Positions 1 to 11,476 of a DNA stretch of 64,000 bases are shown here, in pieces. Under the pieces are notes generated by a model. It was not told the DNA's origin, searched no databases, and saw only the letters and a list, made by a program, of their open reading frames with translations. Location: assembly GCA_027475525.1 (NCBI GenBank), contig JAMWFC010000046.1:124001-188000 (forward strand), in the 5' to 3' direction. A program made the translations under genes and the position numbers. The stretch's first letter is position 1. Each line of letters begins with the position of its first letter. This stretch comes from Macrolepiota albuminosa. Taxonomy: Eukaryota > Basidiomycota > Agaricomycetes > Agaricales > Agaricaceae.

Positions 1-639
1 CGAGCGCGAGTAGAGAATATCGAGAATCGAGGGTCGGACAACGCGGCACCCGGGGCGTCGGAGATAGAGGAGGTACAACAGGCGATACGGCGAGTGGAGG
101 CAGCACAGCCACGGATTTTAAGGAGGAGGAACTGGCTGTTGAACGCGTTGGCGTCGTCCCATGAAGATGTTATGCGTAAGTGACCCTATGTCCCATACCA
201 TATACCTGATACATCTTCACGCCCAGGAATGGTGCGCGAGTACCGACTGTTATTGGACGGTAGTTCCTCGGTGTTCGCCCTCATCTAGCAAGGGCTGCCC
301 CAGCAGATCCCACCAGAGATTACGCAAGGAATCGATCAGTTGGGAGGTCTGTTAGCAGCGCACCAACGCAGGAATGCAGTGACACCGGGAACTTGGATGG
401 AAGTGGCAGCGGACGCTGGCCAGCCCATGCCAACATGGAATGAAATAATCGCGATGTTGGTATCGACTTTAGAAGAAGAAATGACAACTGCGGAGGCGGG
501 TGAAGCCGCAGTGATGGCAGCAATGACGGAAAGAGGGGCAGTGGCAACAGCAGAGATGGTTGAAGCGGAAGCAGCAGCGACGACGACCATGGGAGAGACG
601 GAGGAGGAAGATGAGGTTGGGAGGAGGCCCCTGTCGTAA
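1..639 (+). pseudogene. 3' part of a coiled-coil gene homologous to the antisense genes in elements A and B
   Basis: The gene enters from the left edge. An open exon in frame 1 runs to 175, followed by a 51-nt GT-AG intron (176-226, gtaagt...cag, phase 1). The next exon starts with residues that match the antisense genes at 21.7-23.4 kb and 52.3-54.0 kb: REYRLLLDG here, REHRLLLDG there. The match continues through a helical block (QGIDQLGGLLAAHQRRN versus GLDLLGRLVVAHRRRN) and a PGTW/PGSW motif. The phase-1 intron sits at the same place as the last intron of those genes. An in-frame TAG near 287, probably a former CAG, interrupts the reading frame, so this copy looks decayed. The tail (about 480-639) is rich in Glu and Ala. 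The N-terminal half with the zinc cluster lies outside the window. Function is unknown. Confidence 0.6.
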
Positions 640-710
640 TTTCTTGCTCGCAACCCTAAATATTGTACATTGTATATGTCGTACTGTATATGGTATATGG
701 TTGAACGTTG

Positions 711-787
711 TATATAGTGTACTACAGATGTAGATAGTGTACTATATATGTAGATAGTGTACTATATATGTAGATAGTGCACTACAT
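711..787. repeat. 20-bp tandem repeat, four copies
   Basis: The unit tagatagtgtactatatatg repeats with a 20-bp period at about 711, 731, 751 and 771. The first and last copies are diverged. It lies just past the end of the coiled-coil pseudogene. Confidence 0.8.
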
Positions 788-1324
788 TGGACTAACGGGC
801 TATACATCAGGACGGTGTGACACCGACAATGTTTCATTGCGGACGTTGTAAGTGATCGGATGACTTGGACATGCTAATAATCAATTGTATTTAACAAGCC
901 TACAGTATCACAATCAGAAAATTGAAGTATTAAACAGTGTAGGGGAATAACAAATCATGATACTATGATACCGATTAAGGTGTTTCGGTAATCCTTTTAC
1001 CTACTGGCAATAAAGCTCAGTTAGCTGAATGTTGACGATCCAGGTTGGCATAAAGACATCATATACGAAAATATGAATGGTTGACTAGTAGTAAGCACTA
1101 ATGGCACCCAATTGTGTTTTCTTACCTAGGGAGGAGGACGTCGAAGTGAAAGTTCCCTACAGAACCCAGTCTCACTTGCGCCTCCTCTCCTAGGCTAGCT
1201 CACGTGATTGTCGCGATTCATCAGGCCCTTACATTGGTCTTCTGAAAACTGGCGGTTTAACGTCAATAAAAAAAAAAATAAAAAAAAATAAAAAAAAATA
1301 AAAAAAAATAAAATATAAAAAAAA

Positions 1325-1357
<33 letters not shown>

Positions 1358-3600
1358 AAAAATGTGAAAAGGTAAACTGTTATGCCATTTCCAATGTATC
1401 AATTTCCGATAGAAAAAAGTCTTCAGACAGAGGAAATTTGCCGGTTTCTATTGTAAAACCTAGCTACGAAACAGGCAACAGTTTTCTTTGCCCTTTTTTT
1501 TGATAAGAAACAAATTACAGCCTCAGTAGTGAAGTACTAATGTAATTATTAGCTGCACCGATACAAATGATTAATAAAGGGTCTTCTACTATTATTATGA
1601 AACCGTTCCACTAAAGACGTTTAATCTATAAGAGCTTTACTGACAATAGAGCAAAGACGACATACCATTCAATGTTCCTCATGAGAATTGCGCCTAAGGC
1701 TCCAATGACGGTGGACACCGAACACCGCATAAACCCAGCAGCGTGTATTTAGTCTTGACGTCCAGCTACGGGTATAGAATATATATATAGATATTCTACT
1801 AACTACAATAAAAATAACTAGAAACAGAACGTTTAGTATGAGTGTTTTGATATGCATAAAGCAAACATACCTCTAGTCGAGCATGAAAATATTGGCCTTT
1901 ATGCCCAGATCTACTTGATGAGGTATTGTTACGTTGCAGCACTGCGCATAACATTAAGCAAGTTCAATCGTCAAGAACACTCCATGTACCAAATCCTTTC
2001 CACATGAAGTGAAATCAGGCTTGTTAGGCTCGCAGCGTACTATATGTTTGGCGATGATGAGCTTTGCGTTCCACTCGACCTCTTTCGAAGCATCCGAGTA
2101 AGTCCAAACTTCATCAAGCCGTTGATTTTCGTGAGTATGGAATGCGGCAACGAGAATTCCTCATCCATCAAAAGCTTTCGTTGTGAGATGGGTCCGTTTG
2201 TCACGATGCGTATAGCTCCTGACTCAAGGTCAATTAACGAGCGAACCAAGAAGTCAAAACATACAGAAAAATGAGATGAGCGGGTCTAATGTGATACAGC
2301 ACATCTGAATACCTCTCCGTCACCTGGAGAATCCCCTGACAAGACATGGCGCGCATCTTGATACCAGAGGGGCGATGGGAGGATGTGTGAGGGCGCCACA
2401 ATAGGATATCGCGGTAGTGCTCCATGTAGTAGTAAATTGAGGATGAAAGAACGTGTTGGGTGTCTTTGACTGTATGTCTTGCTAGTGCAAACAACAAAAC
2501 CCCAGTCCATAACAGCATTTGAAAATGCTGAAGTCCGTAACATCATTATACGAGCATCCCGGGAGCACTATAGATTATGGCTCGTTGACGCACAACGGCC
2601 GCTTAAACAGTGAATGCCTCGCTGGTAAGGGTCGTAGCGTGCCGAGTCGTCTCTGCCATCATACTTAGAGGGAGGAGCACCACCAAGGGGCACACGAGGG
2701 AGCGGATAAAGACATAAAGGAAAAAATAGTGGGACAACGTAGAGAAGCTCAGATTGGAGAAGACATCAAATTGAGTAGTACGCGCCTTGGTTTTGAGAAA
2801 CGAAGCATATAAATACCTCTGCTTAGGCGAGGAGATACTTAGAATCATGATGTCAATGATACAGTGGTGGCGACCTGTATTCGTCACGAACACATCAATA
2901 AGGGATATAGAAACAGCGACGGTGAACGACCACGAGAAAACACATACGATTCGGAGTAGAGTCTGAAGTAAGTAGGGAGGGAATCCGAATAACTGTCGGA
3001 AGAGTCTGAATAAGAATATTTAACTTTGAGCATAGCCTGTTGTTGCTCCATGTTAAGCCGTGGTGCATTAATAATCAGTCGTAATGACGGCTTGTCGCAT
3101 GGCAGACTGTCGAAATCAGTAAGTGCCATGATCTAGTAAATCAATGATTTGTTGTCATATATCTATTGCGCTGGATAACAGACCTCTCAAGTGACAATAG
3201 GTGTTCATTAGATAGTGGCGATATGCCGAATCTTTTGGGGGGTATATCAGCACTGGTATTCAGGGATCGCTCTCCACAGAAGGCAGCCAAGGAAATAAGT
3301 CATAATGCATGTGTCTGCTCCGATATATGGTTTTCGCGTGGCGGCTATTATCTGCGATCTAATATCGTGTCCTGTCATGCCTGTACCAGGCAGGACATAG
3401 AAAGACTCACAATTAGTCATTGAAATAGGCCTATTTTTCAGAGACCGCTTGATCTATGGGTCGACTGGACATCCAATACATCTGGCAAGGAAAGAACGTC
3501 AGCCAAATAAAATTGGAACATTACGGACCGAGTGGGTGTAGAGAATGTGTTAAAACAGACCCAACTGTGGCTACATCCTGGCGTATGTAGATATCAAATA
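788..3600. other. Intergenic stretch without a recognisable gene
   Basis: Only short ORFs are present (60-96 codons). None shows a recognisable domain or convincing splice structure. The minus-strand ORFs at 2884-3129 and 2603-2893 are the longest and the second is hydrophobic, but I cannot assign either. A low-complexity A-rich tract, A9T units followed by (AAT)n, lies at about 1268-1362. Confidence 0.5.
1268..1362. repeat. A-rich / (AAT)n low-complexity tract
   Basis: Runs of eight to ten A separated by single T grade into about ten AAT units. It could be a microsatellite or the decayed tail of a retroposon. No coding sequence abuts it. Confidence 0.8.
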
Positions 3601-3625
3601 TTAACATAGTAAAGCTACGGAACAA

Positions 3626-3955
3626 ATGACGTTAAAAAGGGAAGACACTATTCCCACACATATATGTAACCGTACTAGTATCACATGACGTTAAAAAGTG
3701 AATATATTATTCCCACGCATCTCTGTAACCGTACAGACTTACGGTAGTATCACATGACGTTAAAAAATGAAGACATTACTCCCACGCGTACATGGTCTAC
3801 TGCTGACTAAGTAACCGTACAGACGAACGGTAGTATCACATGACGTTAAAAATCGAAGACATTATTCCCACGCTTACCGGAAGGAAGTAATGGCAATGAG
3901 AACAAACACAGTCACATGACGGCAAAAATCGAAGACATTTTTCCCACACATAGTC
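3626..3955 (+). promoter_or_regulatory. Five degenerate TGACG repeats upstream of the zinc-protein gene
   Basis: The core atgacgttaaaa...gaagacattattcccac occurs at 3626, 3685, 3754, 3840 and 3916, so spacing is uneven at 59-86 bp. The first four copies contain TGACGT, a half-site for CREB/ATF-type bZIP factors; the fifth reads TGACGG. Between copies there is gtaaccgtacagacNNacggta, an imperfect inverted repeat (accgt...acggt). The array ends about 210 bp before the ATG at 4170. A promoter role is inferred from position and motif. Confidence 0.45.
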
Positions 3956-4169
3956 CGCTGCACAGAAAAACCTCAATCTATTCTAGATCTCGGAATACAG
4001 GCTCTCGAAAATAAGGGCCCGTTGAAGATCGACAACCAGTAGGTCGCGTGGTTTCTTCGCTTCTACTCTGCGTTCAACTTTTATTTCAGACTTCCTGGAT
4101 CAGCCACAAAACGTGCTCGACGCGACTCTGACAAGTCAGTCAAGAGCACCGTGTCTAAGAAGAGCCACC

Positions 4170-4878
4170 ATGTCCGAACTATATCCTGTCGTACACAACC
4201 TCAATCCCCAGCTCCAATATCAACTTCAGCAATTTCTAAGAAATCAGTGTCAGTTTCCAGCACAAAACGCCCTTCATGGTCCGTTTGATTCTGGTATCCT
4301 CAATGCGTGTGTTGATTTCTGTGTAGGCAAACTGCCTCCCCAGATACCGACGTCGATGATAGTGCAGCGATAGCGGATTCGATCATCAGCGTTGGAAGTA
4401 TTAGGCAAAATGAAGCTCAGCGATTGGAGTACTTTAAAAATGAACCTCTTTGTCGTAACTTGACGAAGGATGTTGCTAAATGTGGACGATGTGGCAAGTC
4501 TGTCCATCTGGGTGGCAGAACAACATACAGGATTTGTCCCTGGGAGATGCACCGTGCTAAATGCGATCAGATACCTGTGTACGTCCGGTCATTACTTCCT
4601 TGCACAAAATTTCATTGTCAATCAATGTTACTAGGCCTGCAGACGATGGAACAGACAATGTCACCGAAAAATCAAAACAGCGTGCGAAGACGGTGGAACA
4701 GCAAATTGATATTCTCACCGCAGATCCCACTGTCTCATCAATAAAGCCTCATGAAGTCTTGTGTCGTAACTGTGGTACTTGGGTTTGCTTGTCCAATAGC
4801 GTGTCCTACAAAACAACGAGCTGGAGAGCACATGCACTCACTTGCCAGGCCTCGACAGAGTGTGTCCATCTGGTATAA
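4170..4878 (+). CDS. Protein with two C2HC-like zinc modules, unknown function
   Basis: Three exons join in frame: 4170-4293, 4344-4578 and 4635-4878. The introns are 50 nt (gtatcc...cag) and 56 nt (gtacgt...tag). The product is 200 residues. Two modules share C-x2-C, then an aromatic/hydrophobic stretch, then W-x2-H-x3-C. The first is CGRCGKSVHL...WEMHRAKC, about residues 75-101. The second is CRNCGTWVCL...WRAHALTC, about residues 160-187. The spacing suggests a treble-clef or C2HC zinc fold that might bind nucleic acid or protein. Similar paired modules occur in agaricomycete hypothetical proteins, to my knowledge without assigned function. The start was chosen because gccaccATG is a good context and the upstream frame lacks an in-frame continuation with this splice pattern. 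No decay is visible, so this is likely a live host gene. The repeats at 3626-3955 lie in its presumed promoter. Confidence 0.7.
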
Positions 4879-4924
4879 TCTATATTTCTTGAGTTAAAAA
4901 ATATTCTAGGCATCAACCAAGCGA

Positions 4925-5335
4925 CATGGTCGCCATGAATATTGTTCTCATCATCGTTCCCAGTGTCCTCAACTCCCCGTGCCACTCCTCACGTCAAGGG
5001 CCCTGGTGCCCAAGACAGCATAGTCTTGCCTCTCCACGTCATCGGGTCCAGCGTGTATGATATGTATGTGGTCTTGCTAGTTGTTGTTCTGCTTTACTGA
5101 TCCGTGGAGCAGAGCGTACTCGAACAATGCTACCGTCGGTGCTGCTGGCCAGAGACTGTCGCTTCAAGTCGACACTGGTTCATCTGATCTTGTGAGTCTG
5201 TCGTCATCGTCGTGTGCAATCACCAGCTCACGGTTTCTCCAGTGGATTGCTTCAAAATTGTGTTCGTCGTCGTACAGCAAGACCAGCGGTCATCTCTATG
5301 ACCCGTCAAGCTCAGTCTGCGAGGATTGGTGAGGG
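4925..5335 (+). pseudogene. Truncated pepsin-like (A1) aspartic protease
   Basis: The region around 5110-5335 reads NNATVGAAGQ, then LQVDTGSSDL, a 51-nt GT-AG intron (5192-5242), then WIASKLC...GHLYDPSSS. This is the N-terminal lobe signature of fungal A1 proteases, with the first catalytic Asp in DTGSSDL and the usual YDP..S motif about 30 residues later. Splicing at 5192/5242 joins DL directly to W, as in the family. An upstream stretch (about 4940-5045) may be the remains of the prepro region. Homology stops near 5335. The flap-side sequence, the second catalytic Asp and the whole C-terminal lobe are missing, so it cannot encode an active enzyme. It ends about 90 bp before the next gene. 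Confidence 0.65.
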
Positions 5336-5427
5336 AGACGTGAGCACATGCCAGGCGGAGTGAGCTTTTTGTCTGGAGCGTCCGCCCGATTTCCTTTTCT
5401 GATCCTAACCACCATGGCGCAGGTTCC

Positions 5428-6355
5428 ATGCCGCCTGAGCAGCCCAAGCCTGCGGACCCGTCTAACTACCTGCCGCCCCTGCCCTTTCCCCCACCACAGG
5501 AGCCCGTATACATGATGTTCCATCCTACACAGGGCATGGTCTACTACCCCAACCCCCCATCCCAGCATACGTCCTCCAGTCACGTGTTATTGTCTGACTG
5601 ACTCTGTTCCCAGCGAATGCCCAGGCCCGCCCGAAGCGCAAACAAGTCAAGATGGCGGTACGTCTTTGCTTGGTTGTGTGTGCCCGTACTGACGTGAGCA
5701 GTGCACAAACTGCGCCAATGCCTGCAAGCGCTGCAACGACGGCCGTCCTTGCACGCGCTGCATCAAGTACGATAGCCCAGAAACCTGTGTCGACGGCCAG
5801 CGCAGGGAACGCAAGAAGGGCATCAAGCGCGGCCCCTACAAAAGCAGGAAAAAGCTCCCTGCCCCTGACGTCCTCCCCACTGACCCCGCCGCCCCCGACC
5901 AACAATGGCTCCCTGCTGCCATCCCACACGCCCTGCCTCCCGGCTACGTCCCCGCAGATGGCCACCCACCCCTTGGCTTCTACCCAATGTACTACCCACC
6001 TCCTGACTTCAGCCATTCCCCCCCTCCGCCCGCCGCCCATGACGCCCAGCAGTCCACCGCAGCCCCGCCCCACGGTTTTCCCTACTTCCTTCCCCTGTAC
6101 GCCCACTTCCCCTACCCTGGCCTGTTCTATCCCCCGCCTCCTGCCCTGGCGCAGGCAGTCACGAGCAAGCATAACAAGCCTGGCGCAGGTACCACGTCCC
6201 CCGCGTCCTCGTCCACTGACCCAAATGTCCCAGCTCCCATCCTCCCTGTTCCATCTGGTCTCGCCCCAGAGAAGAAGAGGAAGAGTGCACAGGGCGAGTT
6301 GACCAAGAAGACGCCCGAGGTTCCTGCTGTACACGCCAAATCTGTCAGTGAATGA
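5428..6355 (+). CDS. Zn2Cys6-type transcription factor, basidiomycete CTNC/KRGPYK family
   Basis: Three exons fit in frame: 5428-5578, 5614-5657 and 5702-6355, giving 282 residues. Intron 2 is 44 nt (gtacgt...cag). Intron 1 is unusually short at 35 nt (gtcacg...cag) but is the only choice I found that keeps phase. A basic stretch (ARPKRKQVKMA) leads into a cysteine cluster split by intron 2: CTNCANACKRCNDGRPC, then TRC, then a last C in PETC. It is followed by the basic RKKGIKRGPYK block typical of this basidiomycete regulator family. The rest is Pro/Tyr-rich (PPP, YYPPP repeats) with a basic KKRK patch near the C-terminus, a possible nuclear signal. DNA binding and transcriptional control are inferred from the family. 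The flanking DNA is CT-rich, and the 3' side holds a short (cttgat)n run at about 6588-6606. The frame is intact. Confidence 0.8.
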
Positions 6356-6685
6356 AGGACCTGCGTGTTTGGGGATTTGTTTGTGTCTTTTTTCTTTGTC
6401 TTTTTTTTCGTGCGTGTTGATTATTTGATTATGATCGTGAACTTTGAACACACCCCTCACCCACTCCTCCCTCCCCACCTCTCATCCTCTTATGCCACAC
6501 TACCACACACCCAACATCCACTCCTCATATACCCATACACACCTTGCCGTTGGATCCAGATGTTTTTTTTCTTGATAGGACGTTCTTGATCTTGATCTTG
6601 ATCTTGTTTTCTTTCTCGAGCCCTTGTATTGATTCTTGATCACACACCCCTACGCCCTTCCCCTTCCTCTCTCGTAAACTCTGCC
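6356..6685. other. 3' flank of the Zn2Cys6 gene
   Basis: T- and C-rich sequence with a (CTTGAT)n microsatellite near 6590. It ends where integrase homology of the gypsy element begins abruptly at about 6685. No gene is seen. Confidence 0.6.
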
Positions 6686-8758
6686 ACAAACTGAGGTCCG
6701 CGGTCTGAGACATAAGCATCTGACAACCCATGGAGCTTCCAGACATGCTTCCGGTACAGATTGGCAGCGCCCATGGCTGAGCAAGTAGTGTGTGTTGGAA
6801 TAAAATGAGCACGCTTGCCACAGAGATCCACTACCACCATGATCGCATCATATCCATGAGAATCAGGTAACTCAACAATGAAGTCTACCGAGGCCACACT
6901 CCAACGCTCAGCTGGGATAGGCAATGGATGAAGCTGTCCCATAGGAGGCTGACGACGAGGCTTAGTCTGAAGGCAAAGATCACAGGTGGAGGTGTAAGAG
7001 CCAATATACCGTGACATTTGAGGCCACCAGTAATTCCGCGAAACCAGCTCCAGTGTCTTCCATCTGCCAGGATGTCCTGCAACTCGAGAGTCATGATGCT
7101 GCTCCACAATCCGCCTCCGGAGGTCTGGCAGGTTGGGAACATAAATGCGTCCCCGGAAGGTGAGAAGACCATTCTCCAGAGACCACTCGTCGGTGCAGAC
7201 AGACTTCACTCCAGCTTTCTCTCGAGCATGCAAGGCCATGGCAGCCTTAGCTACCAGATCTTCTTGAGCGCCCTCCCAGTTACCTCATCGGATGTCTCGA
7301 AGGATGCTCACTTCTTCTCCCTGGCCAACCACACCTTCTAGAGCACGGATAGCAAATAGTTCTGGCTTCAGAAGTACAATATTGTCATTGTCACTAGCTC
7401 CTGAACCATGGTCTGCTCGCCTAGAAAGCGCATCTGGCTTACCCATGCTCTGTCCCGGTTTGTGATGCAGAGAGAAGTCGAAGTTGGCCAGATACAAGGA
7501 CCATCGAGCCTGTCAGCGGTTGAGTTTCTTGGCCATCTGAAAGTACTCTAAGTTCTTGTGATCAGTCCACACCTCAAATTTATGCCTGGCACCCTCAAGG
7601 AAATGTCGCCACTCCTCAAATGACCGAATGATAGCTAGCATCTCCTTGTCATGGATCTCATAATTTCGCTCCATGGCATTGAGACTCTTGGAGTAGAAAG
7701 CCACAGGATGCCACTTGCCATCCTCCCTTGACTGTTGAGAGAGAACGGCCCCAGTAGCAAAATCTGAGCTATCAGCTTCGACACGGAAGGGAGAGTCATC
7801 ATCTGGGAATATGAGGACAGGCTTTGAAGTGACTGCCTGTTTGAGGGCATCAAAGGCTGTCTGCTGTGCTGCATCCCAGTGCCAAGGAGTGTCCTTAGTG
7901 GTGAGATCGAAGAGGGGCCGGGCATGGTGTGAGAAATCCTGAATAAACCTCCAGTAGAAGTTGGTAAAACCCAGGAAGGCCTGAACCTCCTTCTTGTTCT
8001 TAGGCTCTGGCCACTCCGCTACACCAGCCACCTTGACTGGGTCCATCTCAGCCATTCCATGAGAGATGATCAGTCCAAGATATTCAACCTTAGTCTGCTC
8101 AAACTCACACTTCTCTGGCTTAAGATAGAGCTGGTGCTGGCGAAGACGTTCCAGTACGATGCGTGTAATCCGACGATGCTCCTCTAGAGTCTTGGTATAG
8201 ATGAGAATATCGTCAAGGTATACACACACAACACCTTCCGCTATGAGGTCTCGGAAAATGTCGTTCATCATGGTCTGGAAGGTGGCAGGGCTATTAGTGA
8301 GGCCAAAGAACATTACCAGAGGTTCAAAGAGTCCATGATTTGTTCGGAATGCTCCCTTCCACTCATCTCCTTCTTTGATGCACACATTGTTGTAGCCCCA
8401 GCGGACATCCAACTTGGTAAAGTAGCGCGCACCTCGGAGGTTGTTGACAAGCTCTGAAATGAGTGGTAAGGGGTAGCAATTCTTCACAGTCATCGCATTC
8501 AAGACTCGGTAGTCCTGAACCAGACGTAGAGATCCATCCTTCTTCTTAATGAAGAAGACTGGAGAGGCCATCGGAGACTTTGAGGGACGGATGCGACCAG
8601 AGTCTAAATTCTCCTGCAAAAAGGCATCAAGCTCATCCTGTTCTCTGGGAGAGAGTGGGTAGACCTTGCAGCTAGAGGGCTCAGCATTGGGGAAGCGTCC
8701 AGGGGAGTGTCTGAGGGGGCTGGTTGGGTCATAGAAGCAACAGAGGGGCAGGGAGTAA
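6686..8758 (-). pseudogene. Gypsy pol fragment: RT, RNase H and truncated integrase
   Basis: One frame runs from about 8758 to 6686 and is broken only by two TGA codons, near 7510 and 7282. Both fit former CGA codons: the first sits in what should be LNRRQARW. RT has [15 protein letters not shown] and the YLDDILIY active site. RNase H has the DSSDFATGAVLSQ and TDHKNLEYF motifs. Integrase keeps its HHCC zinc motif (HHDSRVAGHPG...CDLC) and two catalytic Asp residues (SVDFIVELP, VSDRGPQF). It then stops at VAEFTRE, before the catalytic Glu, where host sequence begins. No protease or gag is joined to it. It cannot support its own movement. Confidence 0.85.
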
Positions 8759-8846
8759 TCCAGTGGGGGAGGGACCTAAAGGGGCAAGAGAGGGCTCAAG
8801 CAGGCTGAAGGGGGCTCCCAGACCGAAATGTAGAGACTTGTTCTGC

Positions 8847-9364
8847 TGTAAGGGCGATCTCTAGAGGCTGTGGCTCAGTCACACAGCTGGCAGAGGGAGA
8901 TCCAAAGTGTATTAGAATATATACTGACAATATCAAGGTAGCTACTCACCTGGCAGAGGGAGATCCAAAGAGAACAAGTCTGGGGATTCCCTATGCCAGG
9001 TTGGACGCTTCTGGGGCCTCTGAAGCATGGGAAACAACTGTACAGTACAACAAAACCTTAAAAACTCGAAAATTGACTAACCAAACAAGTGTGCAAACAA
9101 GGGAGGAAAACTCCGGACTTTAGAAGTCAGAAAGGCAAACTCCGGCTTATCTAAGCAGCCTGGAGCAGTGCTGAAGGGCCCACACTTGTCTGAGTGATAG
9201 CTAAAGAACCAGAGCACCTCAAAGGTTGAGAATAGTACCAACAGATAGTGTTGAAGAAGTAGTAACAGCAAAATGAGAGAATGGTAGAAGAAATAAGGAA
9301 GTGAATGAAAGGAGAGTGAAGAAATAAGGAGTGAAAGAAGAAAGGTATGAGGGGTCCCCTGACA
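8847..9364 (-). mobile_element. LTR2 copy (518 bp)
   Basis: TG...CA ends on the minus strand: tgtcaggggacccc...gcccttaca. It is nearly identical along its length to the LTR at 46677-47194 and more distantly to 33287-33760. The flanking 5-mers TCTGC and ACCTC do not match, so it may be one end of a rearranged element instead of a clean solo LTR. It sits exactly where the gag core of element C is missing. Confidence 0.8.
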
Positions 9365-10544
9365 ACCTCATCATGCCTTTGCAGGCAATTGTGCATGGCT
9401 TCACGATGCATTCGGATGGCCTCCTGCTGACCTGGGGATCTAGTCGCCAAATCAGCAGCATGGGGAAGTGACTTCCCTCGACCACCCTGCGGAGGACGTC
9501 CTGAGCCTCCTTGACTGTGGGCATAATTGCCCTCGTCTTGAGAAGTTGGCCTAGGGCCGTCATCCTGGCCGTGACCAGGGACATCACGTCTCGTGGTGCC
9601 ATCTCGATCGAGCAAGTCGCCTCAATCATGATCAATGCGCCACCCTGGGACTGGAGAAGCTTGATTCTCCTGACCCTTCATGACGAATTGACGATGCATC
9701 TCGTCAATGGGCTTAGTGCCCTCAAATACAATGCCCTGATTGTTGATAAGGGACTGTCCCTTAGTCCTGAGGTCGCCATTGCGCATACGTTGATATGCGA
9801 CTCTGTCGCTCAACGTTTCGGCCATGGGCACACGCGGCATCACAGATGCCTTGCTATCCACCTTGAGCACAGTACTATTGTGCCCATCCGGACCTGACAT
9901 ATCTGTCCTATGGTCTTGGTTACGCATGTGTGGGGGCTCCTCACGCCACCCTTGTCCTGCAGGAGTATAAAAAGTACTCACCAGTCTTGCTTTGGGCACT
10001 TCTTGCGCCTGTGCTAGTGCCTCCACTAGCTTGATTCCGACGTCTTGATTGCGCCATGCCGAGCATTCTTCAGACATGTGGCTCCAGGGGGTTGAGACCC
10101 CAGATTGCCGTGTGGCCTTCCGCTGCACATACATTTGCAGCTTCATAGTGAGCACTCTCACCATTAAATCAGTATATTTTGTACTGAATACATTGGGCAC
10201 TTCGTGCCCTTGTTGCCTAAGTGCTACTATATGTGCTGATGCGTAGCGCTTGAGTCGTGCTTGGGTGGTGTATTTCATCACCTCTGGGTGCAAGTCCCAG
10301 AACACCCGCAAGTGCACAGTGTACGCGGTTTTCAGCCGCTGCTCCTCTGCTCTGGCGTTGTCGTCACTTGATGACTCCATCACCTCCTCTGGAAGCTCTA
10401 CAACCTCCAGAGCTTCCTCCACTGCTGGTGTGCATGGGAATTGGTTTTCCGTGTGGGATACTTCAGGCCTTGCAGCCTCCTCCGGTACCTCTTCTAAGCG
10501 GGCTTCCACTATTTTAGAAGACACTGGACTCTGTGGACCGCCTG

Positions 10545-11283
10545 TGTCACAACCCCTCCCCTCCGGGCCCACCCCGGGACACCCCCAGAACACCATCCGG
10601 GACCCTCCCTCCGACCCCACAGGACACGCCCCGCCATCACGACCGCCGACACCACCATCATGCGCATCAAGGACCGCCATCAGCCGCCACCAGCCCCGAT
10701 CAACGATCGGATCACTGACTCACTCCCGGCCATCACGCATCACGCATCACAACCCCCTCCGTGCCAATTGATCATGGGCTCCACACGCGCAATCCAGGTA
10801 TACAGTCCCTGCCGCTACTCAATGACTCCCGGAACCCATCCCAGACACCCCGGAACCCCGAGACCCGGTCCCGTAGTACTTATAGTGTAGTTCCCTGTTG
10901 TATTCGCTAGTCTTGATATTACATTGCATTACTTGGATTGTTGCGTGCCCTCTATTCGACTGGTATGCATTGACTGGCATGCTTGACTGGCACGCTTGGA
11001 TAATCGCGTGCTCTAAGACTGGTACGCACTTCGCGACTTTAACTTACTAACTTGGTCTCGTCTTAGAACCCCCGGTTCACGACTCGACCCCCACCTGAAT
11101 CCCCCAGCTACCTACCACCCAAAACCCCCGGGCTAAGTCCCCTCCCCTGGGATCCCCCTGTCCACATCTTGAACCCCGGAATCCTAGCCCCAGAGTTCCA
11201 GACACCCGAGTATCCATGGGTCAAGTCCACATTGTAAGGGTAATCGCTTTCCCAGAAAGCCCCCGACTCAGCGGAACCTGACA
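10545..11283 (+). mobile_element. Solo LTR1 with perfect target duplication
   Basis: A 739-bp LTR with TGTCAC...CTGACA ends. It is flanked on both sides by GCCTG (10540-10544 and 11284-11288). It is inserted in the gag of element C. The internal agtcttgatatta motif marks the inferred transcript start, as in the LTRs of elements A and B. Confidence 0.92.
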
Positions 11284-11476
11284 GCCTGGTCCCACTACTC
11301 CAGCTTGGAGGGAGAGCTCTTCCAGTCCGTACTGACAACTCGGTGTCTCCTGGGGCACCATAGGCGCCTGTTGACTGTTGGCCGTCCTCAGGGGGTCCTT
11401 TGGAAGCTAATCGGCTTGACCGTCGCAGTCCTCCTGGCAGCTGCGTTGATGACGCCCAAAGTTTGGTCAGCAACAA

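Noticed and set aside
2884..3129. Small minus-strand gene with Ser/Tyr-rich protein
   Set aside because: No homology signal, no splice context and no neighbouring support. The length is within chance for this composition.
5525..6478. 317-codon minus-strand ORF
   Set aside because: It is antisense to the Zn2Cys6 gene, whose spliced frame carries the family motifs. The reverse frame is open because of the Pro/Ala-rich GC bias.
8847..9364. Clean solo LTR with target duplication in element C
   Set aside because: The flanking 5-mers do not match and gag sequence is missing at this point, so a rearrangement is more likely than a simple insertion.
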